Virus record (IMG/VR): IMGVR_UViG_3300025294_000135
Span: 1-53,092 of that record
Direction: 5' to 3' (one strand)
Length of the DNA stretch: 53,092 nt
Source of the DNA: a virus
The translations under genes were made by a program, and so were the position numbers. Shown here piece by piece: positions 21,899 through 29,039 of the stretch (positions within the stretch are counted from its first letter, which is position 1; the number at the start of each line of letters is the position of its first letter). The notes beneath the pieces were generated by a model. That model was not told the DNA's origin and did not search any database. It saw nothing but the letters and a program-made list of their open reading frames with translations.

Positions 21899-22782
21899 AC
21901 TACTACGAGCGCCACATCGGCGACTACATCCGCGACACGGTCAGCCTGACCATGCTCGAGGATGGCGCATACAACCGCCTGCTCGACCAGTACTACCAGA
22001 CCGAGCGGCCTTTGCCCGCCGACAAGAAAGAGATCTACCGCCTGGCCCGCGCCAACAGCGCGCCGGAGCGCAAGGCTGTCGACTATGTTCTGCAACGCTA
22101 CTTCGAAGCCACGTCGGAGGGTTACCGTCAGAAGCGGTGTGACGAAGTGATCGAGGATTTCTGGGAGCGCGATCACGGGAAGGAATCCAAGCGGGAGAAC
22201 GACCGCGAGCGCCAGCGCCGCGCGCGAGAGCGCCGGGCGAACCTGTTCGACGAGCTTCGCAGTCACGGTATTGTCCCTGCGTTCAATACACCGACACGCG
22301 AGCTGCAAACACAGTTGTCACGCGTGACAGAGCGTGACGAGTCGAAGAATGTCACGCGTGACAACACGGCTACCCAGACGCCACTCCCCAATCCCCAAGA
22401 TATAACCACCACTGACGTGGTGGTCGTCGACAGCGTGGCTGCCGACCCGACTTTGACCCCGGCCAAGCCTGCAAAGCCAGACTGCCCGCATCAGGCCATC
22501 GTGGCGCTGTACCACGAGCTGCTGCCCATGTGCCCTGGCATCCGAGATTGGACGCCGGCCCGTGCGCAAGCCCTGCGTGCCCGGTGGAACGAAGACCCGA
22601 AGCGGCAGGACCTGGCCTACTGGCGCAAGTTCTTCGGCTACGTTGCCGAATCCGACTTCCTGACCGGGCGCAGCAGCAGCGCTGGCCGCAAGCCGTTCCT
22701 GGCCAGCCTGGACTGGATCGTGAAGGCCGAGAACTTCACGAAGATCCGTGAGGGCCGCTACCACGAGCAGGTGACCGCATGA
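21895..22782 (+). CDS. DUF1376-type phage replication initiator
   Basis: A 295-aa protein. The N-terminal ~110 residues (MNYYERHIGDYIRDTVSLTM, LEDGAYNRLLDQYYQTERPLP) are the DUF1376 domain found in phage replication proteins; a basic RERQRRARERR stretch and a low-complexity linker follow; the C-terminal ~90 residues (LPMCPGIRDWTPAR, LAYWRKFFGYVAESDFLTGR, FLASLDWIVKAENFTKI) resemble the helicase-loading end of such initiators. It overlaps dnaB by ATGA. Two identical 14-bp palindromes in the linker-coding part suggest that the origin is within the gene, as in lambda O. Confidence 0.85.
   Translation: MNYYERHIGDYIRDTVSLTMLEDGAYNRLLDQYYQTERPLPADKKEIYRLARANSAPERKAVDYVLQRYFEATSEGYRQKRCDEVIEDFWERDHGKESKRENDRERQRRARERRANLFDELRSHGIVPAFNTPTRELQTQLSRVTERDESKNVTRDNTATQTPLPNPQDITTTDVVVVDSVAADPTLTPAKPAKPDCPHQAIVALYHELLPMCPGIRDWTPARAQALRARWNEDPKRQDLAYWRKFFGYVAESDFLTGRSSSAGRKPFLASLDWIVKAENFTKIREGRYHEQVTA
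22316..22424. other. Candidate replication origin inside the initiator gene
   Basis: TGTCACGCGTGACA occurs as a perfect palindrome at 22316-22329 and again at 22350-22363 (34-bp spacing), with a half site GCGTGAC at 22333-22339 between. They are followed by an AT-richer stretch and an 8-bp hairpin ACCACCAC/GTGGTGGT at 22405-22424. The encoded protein part is a low-complexity linker, so the DNA sequence rather than the protein seems to be conserved here. Confidence 0.55.
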
Positions 22783-24167
22783 ACGCGCCCGACGATTTCC
22801 CGCAGGCGCGCGTGTTGCACAGCATCGAGGCAGAACAGGCTGTGCTGGGTGGGCTTCTGCTTGACAACGACGCGGTCGATCGCCTCAACGGACTCGACGC
22901 TGCGCACTTCTGGCGCGAGGACCACCGCACAGTGTTCTCGCAGATCGTGCGGCTCGTGTCGGCCAACCGCCCAGCCGACGTGATCACCGTCTTCGAGGCC
23001 TTGCAGTCGCAAGGACAATCCGAGCGCGTCGGTGGTCTGGCATACCTGAACTCGCTGGCGCAAAACACGCCGAGCGCGGCCAACATCGCGCGCTATGCCG
23101 ACATCGTGCGTGACCGCGCGCTGATGCGCGACACAGCGGCCGCTGCCCGCAAGGTGCTCGAGTTGGTCGAGACGCCCGGGCCGATGAAGGGTGCAGAGAT
23201 CGTCGACAAGGCGCAGGCACTGCTCGGCCAGATCGCGCAGGTGGGCGTGCGCCGCGAGCCGAAGATGCTGCGCGACCTGATGACCGCGTTCGTGGACGAG
23301 GTCGACGCGCGCTACCACAGCGACGCTCCGACGGGCATTTCCACGGGCATCGCCTCGCTCGACCAGGCGCTCAACGGCGGCCTGCACGATGGAAATCTCG
23401 TGATCGTGGCGGGTCGCCCGTCGATGGGAAAGACCGCGCTGACGACCGACATCGGCCTGAACATCGCCGCCGAGCACAGCGTGCTGCTGCTGTCGATGGA
23501 GATGTCGGACAGGGAGATCGTAGCGCGCGCCACGGCGAATCGCGGTGGCCTGCATCTGGGCGCGCTGTTGCGTGGGCAGATGGGCGATAAGGACTGGCCA
23601 CGTCTGACACACGCGATCCAGCGCATCGATGACTTGCGTTTCGCGGTAGATGACACGCCAGCCCTTTCGCTGATGGACGTGCGCATGAAGGCGAAGGGAC
23701 ACCAGCGCCGGCATGGCCTCGACGTGCTGATCGTCGACTACCTCGGCCTGATGTCCGGCGGCGAAGAGAAGCAGCGGACGCAGCAGATCGGTGCCTACTC
23801 GCGCGGGCTGAAAAGCTTGGCCAAGGATCTGAACATCCCTGTCGTTGCGCTGGCGCAGCTCAGCCGCAAAAACGAGGACCGGCCCGACAAGAAGCCGATC
23901 CTGTCCGATCTGCGCGACTCGGGCGACATCGAGCAGGACGCCGACGTCGTGATGTTCGTGCACCGCCCCGAAATGTACGACCCAAGCAACGAAGAGCTGA
24001 AGGGCTACGCCGAGGTGCTGATCCGCAAGCAGCGCAACGGCGCGCTTGGCGATGTTCCTCTGCGCTATCTCGGCGCCCAGACCAAATTCGATGAATGGAC
24101 CGGGCCGCTGCCGATGCTGAGCTACGGCCCGGCCGTCCGCAAGCGCGGCATCGCCGCCGATCTGTGA
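22779..24167 (+). CDS. dnaB: Replicative DNA helicase DnaB
   Basis: A 462-aa RecA-fold hexameric helicase. N-terminal domain HSIEAEQAVLGGLLLDNDA; linker; Walker A GRPSMGKTA (212-220); LLSMEMSDREIVAR; Walker B VLIVDYLGLM; ALAQLSRKNEDRPDKKPILSDLRDSGDIEQDADVV, the arginine-finger region. Length and order are those of bacterial DnaB, so the phage carries its own replicative helicase. The neighbouring DUF1376 protein likely loads it. Overlaps that gene by four bases. Confidence 0.95.
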   Translation: MNAPDDFPQARVLHSIEAEQAVLGGLLLDNDAVDRLNGLDAAHFWREDHRTVFSQIVRLVSANRPADVITVFEALQSQGQSERVGGLAYLNSLAQNTPSAANIARYADIVRDRALMRDTAAAARKVLELVETPGPMKGAEIVDKAQALLGQIAQVGVRREPKMLRDLMTAFVDEVDARYHSDAPTGISTGIASLDQALNGGLHDGNLVIVAGRPSMGKTALTTDIGLNIAAEHSVLLLSMEMSDREIVARATANRGGLHLGALLRGQMGDKDWPRLTHAIQRIDDLRFAVDDTPALSLMDVRMKAKGHQRRHGLDVLIVDYLGLMSGGEEKQRTQQIGAYSRGLKSLAKDLNIPVVALAQLSRKNEDRPDKKPILSDLRDSGDIEQDADVVMFVHRPEMYDPSNEELKGYAEVLIRKQRNGALGDVPLRYLGAQTKFDEWTGPLPMLSYGPAVRKRGIAADL

Positions 24168-24174
24168 GACCGAC

Positions 24175-24741
24175 ATGACAGACCTGTTCGAGACCATCGC
24201 AAAAGCTGAGGCCGAAGTTTCGCGCGCGGCTGGCCAGATGCTCGCCGCATTTTCGTCCGCAGAAGTAGGTACGCCTGCCTGCAACGCCAACATCCTGGCC
24301 ATCGACATCGGCACTACGACCGGCTGGGCGCTCGGTCTACGCGACGGAAGGCTGCACAGCGGCAGCGAGTCGTTCGCGCCGCGCCGCAACGATGGCCCGG
24401 GCCAGCGCTGGCTGAAGTTCCAGGCTTGGCTGGGCCAGCGCGCCCAGATCGCCGGCGAGATCCAGGCCATCTACTACGAGCGGGTGCTGCGCCACACCGC
24501 AGTGCAGGCGGCGCACGTCTACGGCGGCTTCGAGGCGCACCTGCAGGCTTGGGCCGACCGCAACCGCGTCCGCCTGGTCGGCGTGCCGGTGTCCGTCATC
24601 AAGAAGTCGGCGACAGGGAAGGGCAACGCGAACAAGGACGCCATGGTGGCGGCCATGCGCGAGCGCGGCCACCGCGTCGTCGACGACAACCACGCAGACG
24701 CGCTGGCGCTGCTCGAATACGCACAAAAGCAGGAGGCATGA
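24175..24741 (+). CDS. RuvC-like Holliday junction resolvase
   Basis: A 188-aa RNase H-fold nuclease. Acidic residues at the expected places: Asp44 in LAIDIGTTTGWAL, Glu102 in YYERV, and Asp171/Asp175 in DDNHADALALLEYA. The SVIKKSATGKGNANKD segment is typical of phage RuvC relatives. It should resolve branched DNA before packaging. An N-terminal ~38-residue extension precedes the first strand. Seven bases separate it from dnaB. Confidence 0.85.
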   Translation: MTDLFETIAKAEAEVSRAAGQMLAAFSSAEVGTPACNANILAIDIGTTTGWALGLRDGRLHSGSESFAPRRNDGPGQRWLKFQAWLGQRAQIAGEIQAIYYERVLRHTAVQAAHVYGGFEAHLQAWADRNRVRLVGVPVSVIKKSATGKGNANKDAMVAAMRERGHRVVDDNHADALALLEYAQKQEA

Positions 24742-24845
24742 TGGAGAAGAACTGGAACGGCTACTGCACCTACTGCGGCGGCTTCGGTCACCGCGCTTCG
24801 AGTTGCACGCGGTGGAAGAGCATTCGATTGGCGAGGCCGGCATGA
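24741..24845 (+). CDS. 34-aa zinc-knuckle peptide
   Basis: MEKNWNGYCTYCGGFGHRAS followed by SCTRWKSIRLARPA. CTYCGGFGHRASSC fits the CCHC zinc knuckle C-x2-C-x4-H-x4-C exactly, and a basic tail follows; it probably binds single-stranded nucleic acid. AGGAGG lies four bases before the ATG at 24741 (a further ATG at 24738 overlaps the resolvase stop). It overlaps the next gene. Confidence 0.7.
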   Translation: MEKNWNGYCTYCGGFGHRASSCTRWKSIRLARPA

Positions 24846-25045
24846 GCGCACACCCGAACGGAAACTGCCTGAAGTGCCGGAAGCCATGCCAGGTGTTTGG
24901 CTGTCGGTGGTGCGCGGCTTGCTATTACCCCGGGATCGACGAAACCTACCAGCGCTACCGCGACATGATCGAGGAAGGCTATACGCGCTATCAGGCGAAG
25001 GTCATGTCTGGCTGGGGCGATCCGGACGAGGCAAAGGGGGATTGA
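24842..25045 (+). CDS. 67-aa Cys-rich protein
   Basis: MSAHPNGNCLKCRKPCQVFG then CRWCAACYYPG: six Cys in 20 residues (C-x2-C-x3-C-x4-C-x2-C-x2-C), a probable zinc or Fe-S cluster module, then a helical tail with Tyr/Arg. Coupled to the zinc-knuckle gene by ATGA. Unknown role, in the nin-like region. Confidence 0.6.
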   Translation: MSAHPNGNCLKCRKPCQVFGCRWCAACYYPGIDETYQRYRDMIEEGYTRYQAKVMSGWGDPDEAKGD

Positions 25046-25048
25046 GTG

Positions 25049-25468
25049 ATGGCGCTCTACCGCGAGTTCACCCTGAAGTCGCCGGGCATCTGGCCCACGG
25101 TGCTGGCCTTCATCAAGGCCAACGCCGCGGCATGCGCGGAGAAGGGCACGCCCATTCGGCTGATCGTCACGTCGGAAGAGCGGAGGCGCACCGCGGAGCA
25201 GAACGCCTACTACTTCGGCGTGGTCCTGCGCGACATCGCCGAACAGGCATGGGTGGATGGCGAGCAGTTCGGCACGGCCGCCTGGCACGAGCACTTTGCG
25301 GAGCAGTTCGCGCCGCGCGAAGAACTGCGTCTGCCCAGCGGCAGGCTGGTAACGCGTCGCAAATCCACGAAGGACTTCACCGTTGCCGAGTTCAGCGAGT
25401 ACCTGACCAAGGTGCAGGCCAGCGCGGCAAACGACTATGGCGTCTCGTTCGATGGAGTGATGACATGA
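25049..25468 (+). CDS. ninB: NinB-like recombination protein
   Basis: A 139-aa protein resembling lambda NinB/YbcN (Orf), which binds ssDNA-SSB and helps RecBCD-independent recombination. Matching points: EERRRTAEQNAYYFGVVLRDIAEQA, AWHEHFAEQFAP, LPSGRLVTRRKSTKDFTVAEFSEYL and a C-terminal ASAANDYGVSF. A near-standard length. ATG 25049 is used; a GTG three bases earlier is possible. Confidence 0.85.
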   Translation: MALYREFTLKSPGIWPTVLAFIKANAAACAEKGTPIRLIVTSEERRRTAEQNAYYFGVVLRDIAEQAWVDGEQFGTAAWHEHFAEQFAPREELRLPSGRLVTRRKSTKDFTVAEFSEYLTKVQASAANDYGVSFDGVMT

Positions 25469-25710
25469 CGTTGCCAAGGACCACGCAGTTCGGCGCGCGG
25501 CTCAAACGAGCGCGGCTGGAGAAGGGCTGGGGCGTGCGGCAACTGGCCAAGCTCTCGGGCGTCGACTTCCGCACCATCTACCTCTACGAGGATGAAGGCC
25601 GCTCGCCCAACATCGAAGGCGCCGCGCGTCTGGCCCTGACGCTCGACTGCTCGCTGGATTGGCTCTGTGGGCTGGACGAACAGGTCATGGTCACAACCGA
25701 TGCGCTGTAA
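25465..25710 (+). CDS. XRE-family HTH regulator
   Basis: An 81-aa protein consisting of one Cro/C1-type HTH: GARLKRARLEKGWGVRQLAKLSGVDFRTIYLYEDEGRSPNIEGAARLALTLDC condensed over residues 10-62, then SLDWLCGLDE. Coupled to ninB by ATGA. It may tune late transcription or host genes; target unknown. Confidence 0.8.
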   Translation: MTLPRTTQFGARLKRARLEKGWGVRQLAKLSGVDFRTIYLYEDEGRSPNIEGAARLALTLDCSLDWLCGLDEQVMVTTDAL

Positions 25711-25726
25711 AACGGAGATACAACCG

Positions 25727-25933
25727 ATGCGTTGTCAGCAGCAACAGATCAAGGATTGCCACGACGTCGACCGCGAAGCCACTGCGGCAATGCAAGCGCT
25801 GGGCCGGATGCTGCAGCCGGCGTTTGATCTCGGCCTGCTGGCTGAGCTGCGGGACGTGCGTGACGCGCTCAATGCTCCGCACACCGCCGCTACAGTCAAG
25901 TACAACGCGTTGACCGGAAAGGTGCCGAATTGA
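25727..25933 (+). CDS. Hypothetical 68-aa protein
   Basis: MRCQQQQIKDCHDVDREATA then MQALGRMLQPAFDLGLLAELRDVRDAL, helical and soluble. Ribosome site GGAGATA. The DNA around its start (ACAACCGATGCGTTGT) repeats, with one change, the 3' end of the preceding gene (ACAACCGATGCGCTGT), a short local duplication. Confidence 0.55.
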   Translation: MRCQQQQIKDCHDVDREATAAMQALGRMLQPAFDLGLLAELRDVRDALNAPHTAATVKYNALTGKVPN

Positions 25934-26130
25934 CCCTTCCGGCCTACATGTTCCGCGACCCGGCCGAAGTCTACGAACAGACCGAGGCGCGCAGTTGCAA
26001 GGGCTGCATTTACGAGAAGTCCGCCCGGCTGATGCGCACCACGCACACGGTATGCACGAAGCTGCTGCCGGGCGGGAAACGGCGCCAGCACGGCCGGCGC
26101 TGCCAAAGTTTCAATGACGGGGAGAAGTGA
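25930..26130 (+). CDS. 66-aa Cys-containing protein
   Basis: From a TTG overlapping the upstream stop (TTGA): MTLPAYMFRDPAEVYEQTEA, then SCKGCIYEKSARLM, VCTKLLPGGKRRQHGRRCQSF. Four Cys (C-x2-C ... C ... C) suggest a small zinc ribbon; similar Cys-motif proteins occur in nin regions. An ATG at 25948 is the alternative start. Confidence 0.6.
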   Translation: MTLPAYMFRDPAEVYEQTEARSCKGCIYEKSARLMRTTHTVCTKLLPGGKRRQHGRRCQSFNDGEK

Positions 26131-26786
26131 TGGAAGCAGTCTTCATGGATACGCGGCAAGCATTGTCGATGGCCTATATGGTGGCGTCGCTGGAGCCACG
26201 GCAGCCGGCGCCGTTCCGGAGGGCGCTTATACAGGCGATGGAATGCCAGGACCATCTGACTGGCATCCAGGCAGCATGGCTCAACCAGTTGCGCGGCACA
26301 CCGAGCGAAAGCACTGTCAACTTCAGCGGTCTGTCTAGCGACGAGGTGCGCGCGCAGTGCTCGGCGGTGATCTCCGCCGTGAATTCCAAACTGCCGGCGC
26401 CGGAGCAATGGGCGGTGCGCGCCCGGTTCATTCCCGTCGAGTTCGAGGACATCCGTGAGGGCGAGTCGCGGGGGAAGCGGTTCTTCTATTCGCGCGAGCG
26501 CGTCGAGGCGATCCAGCAGCTTTCTCGCTGGCTGCCCGCTCGGCTGTCCACCGTGACCGGCTTGGCCTTGGACATGCTGACCGCGCGGGTGTACGCCGAT
26601 GGCGAGAAGCTGGCCATCAGCTTCCGAGACATGGAGACCACCTTCGGCGGAAGCCGCATGACCTATGCACGGGCCTACCCGAAGGTGCGGGCGCAACTCG
26701 TGGAACTGGAGCGCGTCGCAGTCGGACGGCTGGCGACCTACTTCGAGCGCACGGGCCTGATCGAGCCCGCGGAAAGTGCAGCTTGA
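26130..26786 (+). CDS. Hypothetical 218-aa protein, last gene of the early-right operon
   Basis: Begins MEAVFMDTRQALSMAYMVAS and includes QPAPFRRALIQAMECQDHLTGIQAAWLNQL, a middle alpha/beta part, RFFYSRERVEAIQQLSRWLPARL and a C-terminal helical ISFRDMETTFGGSRMTYARAYPKVRAQL that could be an HTH. It is followed by a terminator and lies where lambda Q sits, so a late-gene antiterminator or activator is a reasonable guess from position only. Start 26130 has a GGAGAAG ribosome site. Confidence 0.6.
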   Translation: MEAVFMDTRQALSMAYMVASLEPRQPAPFRRALIQAMECQDHLTGIQAAWLNQLRGTPSESTVNFSGLSSDEVRAQCSAVISAVNSKLPAPEQWAVRARFIPVEFEDIREGESRGKRFFYSRERVEAIQQLSRWLPARLSTVTGLALDMLTARVYADGEKLAISFRDMETTFGGSRMTYARAYPKVRAQLVELERVAVGRLATYFERTGLIEPAESAA

Positions 26787-26838
26787 CAGGGTGTGACAGC
26801 GACCCTAAAATTTTCCCAAATTGCAGAGTTGCACCCAA

Positions 26839-26869
26839 AGCCCGCACGGTTCGCGCCGCGCGGGCTTTT
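26839..26869 (+). terminator. Terminator at the end of the early-right operon
   Basis: AGCCCGC / GCGGGCT stem with a loop of about fourteen bases followed by TTTTT. It separates early from late genes; late transcription would have to start after it or pass it by antitermination. Confidence 0.7.
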
Positions 26870-26900
26870 TCGTTTCCGGCTGGTGCCAACACCCTATGGT

Positions 26901-27188
26901 TCAAGGACGATGAGACCGGAGCCAGTCCTTCAGGGCTTCGTTCATCTTGGTCTGCCATCCGTCGCCGCTCGCGCGGAATGCGTCGAGTACGTCCGCGTCA
27001 TAGCGGATGCTGACCAATTCTTTCGTGCTGGCCAGCTTGGGCCTACCGCGACCGCGCTTGCCCAGCGGCTGCATTGCCTGCATCTGTTCGGCAGACACCT
27101 CGAAGGTGTCCGGGTCGGCCGCGATACCGCGGTTGATTGCCGCGTCTTCCTCGTCCGTCGGCATGACGATTTTAGGTTTGGTGGACAT
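26901..27188 (-). CDS. brnA: BrnA-family antitoxin
   Basis: A 95-aa antitoxin. The C-terminal half VSIRYDADVLDAFRASGDGWQTKMNEALKDWL is the ribbon-helix-helix DNA-binding domain typical of BrnA; the N-terminal DEEDAAINRGIAADPDTFEVS binds the toxin. Its start overlaps the end of brnT by 17 bases, the usual toxin-first order. BrnA represses the operon with BrnT. Confidence 0.92.
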   Translation of the reverse strand: MSTKPKIVMPTDEEDAAINRGIAADPDTFEVSAEQMQAMQPLGKRGRGRPKLASTKELVSIRYDADVLDAFRASGDGWQTKMNEALKDWLRSHRP

Positions 27189-27441
27189 AGTTGGTCACCT
27201 CACGTTTGTTTGCCTTGCGCAGGCTGATGATGTGCATTGCGTCGCCGCGCTGGGTGAACACCACACAGTAGAGACGATCACCGATGACGCCGAAACCGAT
27301 CTCGCGCACTTCGCGGTAGTCGCGGCGGTCATCAACGCCCGCCATCACGTTCGGCCAGTCGAGCATTGCGGCCAGCGCGAGCGACACGCCGTGCTTGGCT
27401 TGGTTGCTGGCGTCTTTGGAAGGGTCGAAGGTGATGTCCAT
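27172..27441 (-). CDS. brnT: BrnT-family ribonuclease toxin
   Basis: An 89-aa toxin of the RelE-like fold: MDITFDPSKDASNQAKHGVS (DxxK-N-KHGVS signature), DRRDYREVREIGFGVIGDRLYCVVFTQRGD, and IISLRKANKREVTNY carrying the conserved active-site Arg/Lys/Glu. In other bacteria BrnT cleaves mRNA until neutralised by BrnA. The pair is inserted in reverse orientation between early and late phage genes and is likely active in the lysogen. Confidence 0.93.
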   Translation of the reverse strand: MDITFDPSKDASNQAKHGVSLALAAMLDWPNVMAGVDDRRDYREVREIGFGVIGDRLYCVVFTQRGDAMHIISLRKANKREVTNYVHQT

Positions 27442-27448
27442 GTAGATA

Positions 27449-27501
27449 ATTGTAGCTACGAATATTCGACTGAGCAAGGAATATTTGCAGCTACGAAATA
27501 T
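27449..27501 (-). promoter_or_regulatory. brnTA promoter and repeat operator
   Basis: On the minus strand TTGCTC (27472-27477), 17 bases, TACAAT (27449-27454), with brnT's ATG seven bases further on, so the transcript is nearly leaderless. Direct repeats AGCTACGAATAT (27454-27465) and AGCTACGAAATAT (27489-27501) bracket the -35 and are a likely BrnA operator. Confidence 0.6.
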
Positions 27502-27514
27502 AGGGCTTTCCCCC

Positions 27515-28030
27515 ATGCCATCGAAAGTCATGTTTGCCCAGGGCAATCCCTTCGTGCTGGCTCTGCAGGACGCGCTGGGCTTGCCCAAGACGACGCAATG
27601 GTTCGAGCTGCGCTGCGCGGTCGACGAGGCCGTGGTGGTCCGGTGCGCGTATCTGCCGCGGGCTGATGGCGTGGAAGGCTTCGATGCGCGGCCGCTGATC
27701 GCCGGGTACAGGTTGGTGCCGGCGAGCGCCGTCACGGCGGGCGACCCGGCGGAGGCATTCGCTGATGAAGATCCCGTCGGCGCTGTCAAGGTGGTCCAGC
27801 ACATCAATCTGGCGCCCGGCGCCGATGCCGCCGCCATTGCTGAAGCGATGCGCCGAGCGAAGGACGCCACGGTCGCGGAGATCGAGGCGAACCTTGCGCG
27901 GCCTGCCGTTCCCGAGCCTCAGCCGGTGCGAGGCCGGACGGCTATCTCGGCTGCCGCTGTCGGCTGGGGCATCTTCGGTATGGCGTGCGCTGGTGCAGCA
28001 CTGTCCTACGCCTTTGGGCTCTGGCCGTGA
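27515..28030 (+). CDS. C-terminally membrane-anchored protein sharing a tape-measure segment
   Basis: A 171-aa protein: MPSKVMFAQGNPFVLALQDA, a soluble domain, then residues 93-129 (VVQHINLAPGADAAAIAEAM, RRAKDATVAEIEANLAR) that match the C-terminus of the tape measure protein in 22 of 37 positions, a Pro linker, and one TM helix (about 148-168) at the end. It is the first rightward gene after brnTA and overlaps the HNH gene by GTGA. Function unknown; it may be a membrane or packaging accessory factor. Confidence 0.65.
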   Translation: MPSKVMFAQGNPFVLALQDALGLPKTTQWFELRCAVDEAVVVRCAYLPRADGVEGFDARPLIAGYRLVPASAVTAGDPAEAFADEDPVGAVKVVQHINLAPGADAAAIAEAMRRAKDATVAEIEANLARPAVPEPQPVRGRTAISAAAVGWGIFGMACAGAALSYAFGLWP

Positions 28031-28422
28031 CCAAGCGCGGGCGCCTGCCGACGCTGGGTGCCCGAGTGGCGCAGGCCAGCCCTCGCACGCCAACCATGCA
28101 GCCGGGTTCGTGGCGCACCAGCGCCCAGACCAGCAGCCAGCGCGGGTACGACTACCGCTGGCAGAAGGCGCGCGCAGCCTTTCTGCGTGAGCACCCGTTC
28201 TGTGTGTACTGCCTGCGCGAGCGGCGCATTGCCGCCATGGCAGTGGCCGACGTGATCGTGGAATGCGCGGCGCGCGGTATCCCGCTGCCCTATGGCAACG
28301 TGGTCGACCACGTGGTGCCGCACCGTGGCGACGAGTCGCTGTTCTGGGACAGGTCGAACTGGCAGACGCTGTGCCAGACGCACCACAGCCGCGACAAGCA
28401 GCGGCAGGAGAACGCGCCATGA
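28027..28422 (+). CDS. HNH endonuclease (packaging-associated)
   Basis: A 131-aa HNH protein: FLREHPFCVYC (first CxxC), NVVDHVVPHRGDESLFWDRSNWQTLCQTHHSRDK (H-N-H core with second Cys). HK97-group phages carry such an enzyme next to the terminase, where it is needed for cos cleavage and packaging. Starts with GTG at 28027 overlapping the upstream TGA; no better ATG precedes the domain. Confidence 0.9.
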   Translation: MTKRGRLPTLGARVAQASPRTPTMQPGSWRTSAQTSSQRGYDYRWQKARAAFLREHPFCVYCLRERRIAAMAVADVIVECAARGIPLPYGNVVDHVVPHRGDESLFWDRSNWQTLCQTHHSRDKQRQENAP

Positions 28423-28601
28423 CTACGTCCTCAGGCGAACGTCTGGTCCTCGACTATCCGTCGGGGAAGTGGAGGCTGTACCAGCCGTCCCCGCTTTGCC
28501 TACCTGAGTTGCAGCGAGAGTGGGTCGCACACACCGAGCCTGACGGCTTGAGCGGCAAGGTCTGGCTAGCCGCTCACTCAGCACGAGAGTCCGCGCCATG
28601 A
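28419..28601 (+). CDS. Hypothetical 60-aa protein
   Basis: MTTSSGERLVLDYPSGKWRL then YQPSPLCLPELQREWVAHTEPDG. Coupled by ATGA to HNH before and to the next gene after. Small beta-rich protein, no family recognised. Confidence 0.55.
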   Translation: MTTSSGERLVLDYPSGKWRLYQPSPLCLPELQREWVAHTEPDGLSGKVWLAAHSARESAP

Positions 28602-28852
28602 TGCCCCCTTTGAAGACCCGCCACACCAACGCCATGCTGGGCGCCCCTGTGGACTGGGACCCCGCAGTGCACGGTGAGTGCATCGGCCTGCCTGTTCACC
28701 GTGACAGAGAGCACGGCGTCTGGCTGTCGTGGTACCAGCCCACGGAGCAGGACATCGCCAACATCCTCGCGGGCGTGCCCATCCGCCTGTCCGTCTTCGG
28801 TAATGGACACCCGCCCGTGGCCATAGCCGTCACGGCAGGCACGGAGCCCTGA
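28598..28852 (+). CDS. Hypothetical 84-aa protein
   Basis: MMPPLKTRHTNAMLGAPVDW, then DPAVHGECIGLPVHRDREHGVWLSWYQPTEQDIANILAG and a C-terminal RLSVFGNGHPPVAIAV. This pattern is often seen in small phage proteins upstream of terminase genes. ATGA-coupled to the preceding gene. Function unknown. Confidence 0.6.
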   Translation: MMPPLKTRHTNAMLGAPVDWDPAVHGECIGLPVHRDREHGVWLSWYQPTEQDIANILAGVPIRLSVFGNGHPPVAIAVTAGTEP

Positions 28853-28935
28853 CGAATGGGCCGTTTACGCACCACGACGGCACAGAAATGCGTCGATACG
28901 TGCACAAAGGACAGCATGGGGAGGGTGGGTCGAAA

Positions 28936-28961
28936 GTCTAGGTGACCTTTTCGGCCTAGAC
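28936..28961. other. Candidate cos/packaging region
   Basis: Within the 187-base non-coding gap between the HNH-linked genes and terS lies a perfect inverted repeat GTCTAGG (28936-28942) / CCTAGAC (28955-28961) with a 12-base loop, directly followed by the C-rich CCGCCCGTTCCCCCACGCAG. HNH-containing HK97-like phages have their cos site just upstream of terS, so terminal cleavage may occur here. Confidence 0.45.
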
Positions 28962-29039
28962 CGCCCGTTCCCCCACGCAGAGGTTTTTTTCTCCGGCGGG
29001 AATTTCAGCCCGACCGGGTTATTGCGCAAATTTCGAAAT

